In this document: positions 58,463-64,000 of the stretch, one piece after another
Layout of the letters: the number at the start of each line of letters is the position of its first letter
Position numbering within the stretch: position 1 is the stretch's first letter
Translations under genes and position numbers: made by a program
The notes under the pieces: model-generated
The model's database searches: none
What the model saw: the letters and a program-made list of their open reading frames with translations, nothing else
Told to the model about the DNA's origin: nothing
Origin: Solirubrum koreensis
GTDB taxonomy: Bacteria > Bacteroidota > Bacteroidia > Cytophagales > Hymenobacteraceae
Reading direction: 5' to 3'
Assembly: GCF_039541855.1 (NCBI RefSeq)
Contig: NZ_BAABHA010000004.1
Location: 310,001-374,000 of the forward strand
Length of the DNA stretch: 64,000 nt

Positions 58463-60220
58463 TTAGTAGCTCGGGTTCTGCGTCAGCCTGTTGTTGGTGT
58501 TGCGGGCTTCGGCCGGAATGGGAAGCAGTTGCCGGGCTTCGGCAAAGCCGGAAGCAATGTCAGCAATGCGGGCCTCGGTGATGCTGGCGCGCCAGTTCAC
58601 GCGCGTGGTGCCGGCCGGCTGCGTAGCGGGGGCCGGACCATAGTAGGAGTTGACGGGCGGGAACGTGGGTCCGTTGGTGGTGTAGTACAGGTACTGCGGA
58701 ACGTTCTCGTTGGGGGTGGCATCAATCCAGTCGCGCAGCGTGGCTTTGATTTGCGCGAACTTGGTGCCCAGCATGTTCCACCGAATCAAGTCGTATTTGC
58801 GGATACCTTCACCACCAAACTCCAGGTTTCGCTCGTCCATGATGGCCTGCTGAAACGCGGTGTAGCCGGCGGGCGGGGTGGGCAAAGTGCCGGTATAAGC
58901 GCGGCGGCGTACTTCCAACAGGGCCGATTGTGCAGCGGGCGAAGGACCGTTCAACGACTCGTTTTCGGCTTCGGCAAACATCAGCAGCACATCGGAGAAA
59001 CGAATAAGCGGCCAGTTAAACTGCAGACTTTGCGAAGCCCCTGCCTTCAGCGAAGTATTGTTGCTCCATTCGCGGCGGAACTTGCCGTCGTAGGCGCTGA
59101 TGATGGTGGTGGGAATGCGCCGGGCTGCCGCGTCGATGGAATACGGCGCGATGGTTACGTCGCGGCGGGTATCGTTGGGCGCAAAAGCGTAGAAGTACGT
59201 GGGCTGCAGCACGATGGCGCCCTGGGTAGTGGTACCGAAGGTGCTAGAAGTAGCCGTTACCCGCGGACCGTTGAAGTACCCCAATTTGCTGTCGGTGAAG
59301 GAGCTGTTGCCGCCCATGCCCACCTGGAAGATAATCTCGTTGGCTGCGTCGCGGCGGTACTCACCAATGGCGCGGAAAGGCTCTTCGAAGGAGGCGTTCA
59401 GGTTATGCTCGCTGCGCAGGGCCATCAGTTCGCGGCATTCTACGCGCACAGTGTCGTAGAATTTCTTGTAATCCGTGGCCCGTTCCATGCGCGAGGTTTT
59501 CGGATCGAAATAGAAACTAGCGCGGTACAGCGCAAGACGGGCGCGCAGGGCCTTCACGGCACCTTTGGTAATGCGCTCATCCTGGGCTACCGTCGAACGC
59601 CACGGCACCAGCTTTTCGGCCACGTCCAAGTCGCTGATCATGCGGTCGAGAATCGCGTTGCGGTCCACGCGCTCTAGGTTAAAGTCCTGGCCGGTCACAG
59701 TGGGCTCGTAGGGCGCGGGCACGTCGCCCCAGTTGCGAATCAGCTCAAAGTAGTACTGGGCGCGCAGCGTGAGGGCTTCGCCGTGCAGGCGTCGTACCAC
59801 GGCCAAGTCGGGGCCGCCTTGGTACTGCGCCATCGTCGGAATGTACTTGATGCAGATGTTAGCGCGCTCAATGCCGCGGTACATTGCGTTCCAGGCGTTG
59901 CGCACGTCGGCGTTGTCCACGGCCGTGTTGTAGCGGGCAATACCGCGGCGGCCGGCGCCGGCGTCGTCGCCAGTGGGCGAGTTCAGGAAATCCTCCGAGT
60001 CGTACGGGAAATAGCCGCTGATGCGGTTGCCGTAAGCCACGTCCCCGGTCATCGGAGCGTAGGCCCCGATAACGGCGTTGTAGGCCCCGTTAACGGTACT
60101 AAACACCGCTTCGGCCGTTTCTACGGACGTGGGTTCCACGTCGAGAAAGCTGCACGACATGATGCTCGTCAGGCCGACGATGCCCAAGGCGGCAAGGGTT
60201 GAACGGAATATGCGCTTCAT
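58463..60220 (-). CDS. SusD/RagB-family outer-membrane lipoprotein (pectin locus)
   Basis: A 585-residue surface glycan-binding lipoprotein. Signal peptide ends in LTSIMSC with the lipidated Cys at about 23; SusD features are the RAQYYFELIRNWGDVPAP helix pair, VDRNAILDRMISDLDVAEKL, RITKGAVKALRARLALYRASF, and FSDVLLMFAEAENE near the C-terminus. It follows susC by 23 bp and is 1 bp before the cupin gene. Complete, unlike the SusD at the left window edge, and belongs to the pectin/galacturonate locus. Confidence 0.95.
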   Translation of the reverse strand: MKRIFRSTLAALGIVGLTSIMSCSFLDVEPTSVETAEAVFSTVNGAYNAVIGAYAPMTGDVAYGNRISGYFPYDSEDFLNSPTGDDAGAGRRGIARYNTAVDNADVRNAWNAMYRGIERANICIKYIPTMAQYQGGPDLAVVRRLHGEALTLRAQYYFELIRNWGDVPAPYEPTVTGQDFNLERVDRNAILDRMISDLDVAEKLVPWRSTVAQDERITKGAVKALRARLALYRASFYFDPKTSRMERATDYKKFYDTVRVECRELMALRSEHNLNASFEEPFRAIGEYRRDAANEIIFQVGMGGNSSFTDSKLGYFNGPRVTATSSTFGTTTQGAIVLQPTYFYAFAPNDTRRDVTIAPYSIDAAARRIPTTIISAYDGKFRREWSNNTSLKAGASQSLQFNWPLIRFSDVLLMFAEAENESLNGPSPAAQSALLEVRRRAYTGTLPTPPAGYTAFQQAIMDERNLEFGGEGIRKYDLIRWNMLGTKFAQIKATLRDWIDATPNENVPQYLYYTTNGPTFPPVNSYYGPAPATQPAGTTRVNWRASITEARIADIASGFAEARQLLPIPAEARNTNNRLTQNPSY

Positions 60221-60243
60221 GGGAAATGCTCGGTAGGGAGGTA

Positions 60244-63200
60244 TTAGAAAGTCAGGTTCACACCGGCCAAGAAGGCCTTGCTGCGCGGGTAGGCTGCGTA
60301 GTCCACGCCGGGCGTCAGCGGCGACGAGCGGCGGGTGTTCACCTCGGGGTCGAAGCCGCTGTACTTGGTGAACGTGTAGAGGTTGTTGGCCGTCACGTAG
60401 AAACGGGCTTGGCTCAGGCGGGCGTACTGCGTTATGGATTTGGGCAGCGTGTAGCCTAGGGTAATGTTGTTGATGCGCAGGAACGAGCCGTCTTCGATGG
60501 CCTCCGAGTGCGGGAAGAGCACCCGGGTAGGCGACCAGATTTGAGCGTTCTGATTCACGCGGCGCGAGGTTTCCAGGTCGGTGATGATGGCGCCGTTCTC
60601 GTCGATGGTGCGGTACCGGTCTTTCATGATGGCCAACCCGTTGCTGAGTTGGGTGTTGGTCAGGTAAGACGTCAGCTCAATCTTGTTGGCGTTGTACACA
60701 TCGTTGCCGTACACCCAGTTCAGGAAGATACTGGCGTCGAAGTTCTTGTAGGCAAACTGCTGGTTGAGGCCGCCCGTAAACTTGGGGTTGGCGTTGCCAA
60801 TGATGGTGCGGTCGGCGGTGGTTACTTCGCCGTCGCCGTTCACGTCCTTCAGCTTGATGGTGCCCGGCGTTACCTGCTCGTTCACACCGCTAAAGCCCGT
60901 TACGCTGCGGTCGGAAACCACGCCCTGCTTCAGCACCCAACGGCCGTTCACGTAGCCCGAGAAGTCGTCGGCGGTGTAAAAGCCCTTGCTGCCGTTCTCC
61001 ATGTCCACCACGTACCCGTACATCAGGCCCACTGGCTGGCCTACCCGCACGAGGTAATCGGCGGCAATGGCCGTACTAGCCCAGCCCGAGTACACGGGGT
61101 TCAGCTGCGAAACGCCGCCTAGGTCTTCTACCCGGCCACGGTTAAAGGACGTGTTAGCGTTAGCCGTCCAGGTGAAATCCGGCGTTTGCAGCACCGTGCC
61201 CGACAGTTGCAGTTCCAAGCCGCGGTTTGAGGTAGAACCGATGTTGATTTGTTGGGTGGCGTAGCCGCTGGTAGCCGGAATGGACAGGTCCACCAGCAGG
61301 TCGCGGGTTTTGTTGTAGTATACGTCGGCCGTGAACTGCACCCGGTTGTTAAACAAGCCCACATCCAGGCCCACGTTGCTCGACGCCGTGGTTTCCCACT
61401 TCAGCTTGTCGTTTGCCAACGACGTAGCGGCAATGCCCGGCACGAGCACCCCGTTCAGATCGTAGTAGGAATTGATGACGTTGTTGGTTCCCGGCTGATT
61501 CCCGATCAGAATACCAAACACGGGGTCGTAGAGGAAATCCTTGATGCGGTTGTTGCCGGTCAGGCCGTAGCTTAGGCGCAGCTTCAGGTCCGATATCGTG
61601 GCTTCGTAGGGCTGCATGAACGACTCCCGCGAAATGCGCCACGCGGCCGAAGCAGCGGGGAAGTAACCTACTTGGTTGCCCTTTTTGAACTTCGACGAGC
61701 CGTCGGCACGCATGGTCAGCGTGAGCAGGTATTTGTCGTCGTAAGCGTAATTAAGGCGACCAAAGCCCGACAGCAAACGCGAATTTTCCTCCAGACCGGT
61801 GCGCGGCGCCGGTTGCGGCGTGCTAGGAGCCGACAAGTCACGTTGGGCAATGTTATCGATGGCCTGCTCTGCCGAAACCCCCAGCGGCAGGTAGTAGCTC
61901 GTAACGTCGAGGAAGGGGTTGCGGCGGGTATATATTTCCTGGCCCAGCAGTGCATCAAACGTGTGCTTATCCCGCTTCAGCGCGTAGCTAAGCACGTTCG
62001 AGTTATTGAACGTGACGTTCTGGCTGGTATTAAGAACGACATATGGCAGGTTGCCGAAGTTGCGAATGGCGGGCGAGTAACGGCCGTAGAACGTGTCGAC
62101 GCGACGGTTGGTGTTGTCGAAGCCTACCGTGGTGCGCAGGGCCAGTTCCTTGGTGAAGTTGTAGCTGGCCGAGCCGCTCAGGTTAAACACCCGACGCCGG
62201 TCGCGGCGGTATTCGTTGTTTACCGTCAGCACCGGGTTCGAGAGGTTGCCCGAGGCGTTGAAGAAGTCGTCGTCGGGGTTTTCGTCGAGGTTAATGCCGG
62301 CAGTGCTCTGGCTGGCTGTTTCCAGCGGCTGGTACACAATGGCGTTACGCAAGCGGGTGTTGGTTGTAGAGCCCGAACCTTGGTTGGACGTACCAGACCC
62401 GTTGCTCACTTGGTCGGTGAGGCGGGTGCTAAAACCGAAGCGGAATTTCTCGTTGGCTTTGTGGTCGAAGCGGAAGTTGAGCAGGTTGCGCGAGAAGCCC
62501 GAGTTAATCTGGATGCCGTCCTCGTCGTTGCGCGTCAGGCTCAAGGAATACGTTGTGCCCTTCGAGCCGCCCGCCACTTGCAGGTTGTGCGTCTGCTGGA
62601 AAGCATCGCGGCCAAATACCTTGTCCTGCCAGTCGATGAACTCCGCGTTGCGCACCTGGTTGAGGGTGTCGCTGTTGAAATTGATGGAACCGAAGCGGCT
62701 CTTGATGGATTGAAACGCCGAACCGCCCGCAATACGGCCCCGCTCGTAGGCGTAGTCCACGTAATCGGCAGGCTGGAGCACGTCCAGGGTTTTCGTGATG
62801 CGGCGGAAACCGGCAAAGCCGTTGTAGCTCACCGTGGTTTTGCCCTCGCGGCCGCCTTTGGTGGTGATAATTACCACGCCGTTAGCACCGCGGGCCCCGT
62901 AGATAGCGGTTGCCGCTGCGTCCTTCAGCACGTCAACCGACTGAATATCCTGCGGCGAAAGCACCGACAGGGCGTTTTCCAGCTGTACCCCGTCCACCAC
63001 GTACAGCGGCGAGTTGTCCTGGGTAATGGAGCCTCCGCCGCGCACCCGAATCTGAAAATCGGAGCCTGGCTGGCCTTCCGAAGCCGTCAGCTGTACGCCG
63101 GCCAAACGGCCCGTCAGCGCTTCGGCCGTGGAGTTAACCGGAATGTCTTTGATTTGGGCGGCACTCACCGACGATACCGAACCCGTAACGTCGCGCCGGT

Positions 63201-63546
63201 TAACTTCCTGGTAGCCAATAACCACCACATCGTCGAGCACCTTCTGATCTTCCTTCAGGCTCACCGTCAGCTCGCTGCGACCGTTCAGGGCCACGTCTTG
63301 CGGTTCGAAACCAATGAAGCTGAAACGCAGCGTAACGTCGCCGGTGCTGGGTACGCTCAACGTAAACTTACCGTCGGGGTCGGTGGTGGCCCCAATGGTA
63401 GTGCCTTTCACCACCACGGTTACGCCGGGCAGTGCTTCCGATTTATCGGCGGAGCGGACCGTGCCTTGTACCCGGCGCTGCTCCTGCGCTGCGGCTACAA
63501 GCGACACTCCGAGAAGCGGCGCCAGCAGTAATAAATTTCGTTTCAT
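60244..63546 (-). CDS. SusC/RagA-family TonB-linked outer-membrane transporter (pectin locus)
   Basis: A 1100-residue TonB-dependent importer. Signal peptide (LLLLAPLLGVSLVAAAQ), carboxypeptidase-like N-terminal domain (about 22-110), plug with VVVIGYQEVNRRDVTGSVSSV, SPLYVVDGVQLENAL and TAIYGARGANGVVIITTKGG, then the barrel ending in KAFLAGVNLTF. It is 31 bp after kduI and 23 bp before susD. Likely cargo: pectin-derived uronate oligomers. The first SusC of the window (714-3854) is a separate, diverged copy. Confidence 0.96.
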   Translation of the reverse strand: MKRNLLLLAPLLGVSLVAAAQEQRRVQGTVRSADKSEALPGVTVVVKGTTIGATTDPDGKFTLSVPSTGDVTLRFSFIGFEPQDVALNGRSELTVSLKEDQKVLDDVVVIGYQEVNRRDVTGSVSSVSAAQIKDIPVNSTAEALTGRLAGVQLTASEGQPGSDFQIRVRGGGSITQDNSPLYVVDGVQLENALSVLSPQDIQSVDVLKDAAATAIYGARGANGVVIITTKGGREGKTTVSYNGFAGFRRITKTLDVLQPADYVDYAYERGRIAGGSAFQSIKSRFGSINFNSDTLNQVRNAEFIDWQDKVFGRDAFQQTHNLQVAGGSKGTTYSLSLTRNDEDGIQINSGFSRNLLNFRFDHKANEKFRFGFSTRLTDQVSNGSGTSNQGSGSTTNTRLRNAIVYQPLETASQSTAGINLDENPDDDFFNASGNLSNPVLTVNNEYRRDRRRVFNLSGSASYNFTKELALRTTVGFDNTNRRVDTFYGRYSPAIRNFGNLPYVVLNTSQNVTFNNSNVLSYALKRDKHTFDALLGQEIYTRRNPFLDVTSYYLPLGVSAEQAIDNIAQRDLSAPSTPQPAPRTGLEENSRLLSGFGRLNYAYDDKYLLTLTMRADGSSKFKKGNQVGYFPAASAAWRISRESFMQPYEATISDLKLRLSYGLTGNNRIKDFLYDPVFGILIGNQPGTNNVINSYYDLNGVLVPGIAATSLANDKLKWETTASSNVGLDVGLFNNRVQFTADVYYNKTRDLLVDLSIPATSGYATQQINIGSTSNRGLELQLSGTVLQTPDFTWTANANTSFNRGRVEDLGGVSQLNPVYSGWASTAIAADYLVRVGQPVGLMYGYVVDMENGSKGFYTADDFSGYVNGRWVLKQGVVSDRSVTGFSGVNEQVTPGTIKLKDVNGDGEVTTADRTIIGNANPKFTGGLNQQFAYKNFDASIFLNWVYGNDVYNANKIELTSYLTNTQLSNGLAIMKDRYRTIDENGAIITDLETSRRVNQNAQIWSPTRVLFPHSEAIEDGSFLRINNITLGYTLPKSITQYARLSQARFYVTANNLYTFTKYSGFDPEVNTRRSSPLTPGVDYAAYPRSKAFLAGVNLTF

Positions 63547-63577
63547 GGGAAGTAGAAGAGGGAAAACGAAGGGAAAA

Positions 63578-64000
63578 CTATTGGAGCTCGTGCAGCGCCA
63601 CGGCGTCCATGTCGGTGTATTCGCGGTTCTCGCCGGCCATGCCCCAGATGAAGGCGTAGGCCGCCGTGCCGCAGCCGGTGTGCACCGACCAGGGCGGGGA
63701 AATAATGGCTTGCTCGTTGCTCACCCACAGCGGGCGGGTGGCCGTGGGCTCGCCCATGAGGTGCAGCACGCGCTGGCCCTCGGGCAGGTTGAAGTAGAGG
63801 TAAGCCTCCATGCGCCGGTCGTGGGTGTGGGCGGGCATGGTGTTCCACACGCTGCCGGGCTGCAGCTGCGTGAGGCCCATCACCAACTGGCAGCTCGGGA
63901 TGCCCTCGGCGTAGATGTATTTGTAAACGGTGCGGCGGTTGGCCGTTTCCAGCGCGCCCATCTCCACCGGCGTGGCCTCGGCCCGGGTGCGGCGCGCGGT
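63578..64000 (-). CDS. kduI: 5-keto-4-deoxyuronate isomerase, 5' part outside window
   Basis: Cupin-fold isomerase converting 5-keto-4-deoxyuronate to 2,5-diketo-3-deoxygluconate. Only the C-terminal half (about 140 residues, frame open to the edge) is seen: SNRRTVY-like ANRRTVYKYIYAEGIPSCQL, TQLQPGSVWNTMPAHTHDRRMEAYLYFNL with the metal-binding His residues and Glu, PPWSVHTGCGTAAYAFIWGMAGEN. It heads the visible part of the pectin operon. The following enzyme, KduD, is not in the window unless the SDR at 3921-4736 serves that role. Confidence 0.95.
   Translation of the reverse strand, partial: TARRTRAEATPVEMGALETANRRTVYKYIYAEGIPSCQLVMGLTQLQPGSVWNTMPAHTHDRRMEAYLYFNLPEGQRVLHLMGEPTATRPLWVSNEQAIISPPWSVHTGCGTAAYAFIWGMAGENREYTDMDAVALHELQ

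Noticed and set aside
61672..63531. 619-codon open frame opposite the second susC
   Set aside because: Antisense shadow; the susC hallmarks on the other strand are clear.

Overview
The window looks like a chromosome segment of a GC-rich Bacteroidota, most likely Hymenobacter or a close relative in the Hymenobacteraceae. The signs are two SusC/SusD pairs, a secreted protein with a type IX secretion C-terminal domain, Bacteroidota-type promoters (TTG, about 20 nt, TAnnTTTG), no clear Shine-Dalgarno sequences, and high GC. No rRNA, CRISPR array, insertion sequence or prophage was seen. The taxonomic call is inference from sequence style; no search was run.

Uronate utilisation lies at both ends. 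At the left end (1-9.7 kb, minus strand) an apparent operon runs uxuA, GH67 alpha-glucuronidase, an SDR (probable fructuronate reductase), susC, susD (cut by the window edge). A LacI-type regulator is encoded divergently and carries an extra N-terminal zinc ribbon. At the right end (48-64 kb, minus strand) runs kduI (cut), susC, susD, a KdgF-like cupin, a pectinesterase-pectate lyase fusion, uxaB, uxaA, uxaC, then kdgK, eda and a hexuronate transporter. Together they give glucuronoxylan or pectin oligomer uptake, release of uronates, the isomerase route through fructuronate/mannonate or tagaturonate/altronate to KDG, then KDPG, pyruvate and glyceraldehyde-3-phosphate. The same 14-bp LacI-type operator (CGRAAACGNTTNCG) occurs twice, overlapping, in front of the lacI-like gene and once in front of uxaC, which suggests one regulator for both loci.

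Between 16.4 and 24.6 kb is an arsenic-sugar cluster: arsM on the plus strand, then a minus-strand operon of an outer-membrane beta-barrel protein, a TIGR04283-type glycosyltransferase, an epimerase, an SDR, the radical-SAM enzyme ArsS and a TIGR04282-type transferase. A DUF547 protein and a small exported protein are divergent from it. The barrel, SDR and epimerase go beyond the usual core set and make this the best candidate for an incompletely described system.

The rest is mixed. 9.7-16 kb: a STAS-like protein, a first copy of the beta-barrel protein with a TMEM220-like membrane protein, a PQQ-dehydrogenase-like lipoprotein with a c-type cytochrome, a GAF protein, a receiver protein and a TlpA-type thioredoxin. 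24.8-47.9 kb: two tRNAs, a HAD hydrolase overlapping an M50 protease, pgk, a tandem double D-Ala-D-Ala ligase followed by a PASTA protein, a T9SS cargo protein, rhodanese, recQ bracketed by two inverted repeats, a phage-like protein of unknown role, a LolD-type ATPase, a GH113-like protein, sucC, a transglutaminase-like protein, ohr, an aldehyde dehydrogenase, fbp and a DUF4440-type protein. Many genes are followed by long, often perfect, palindromic terminators.
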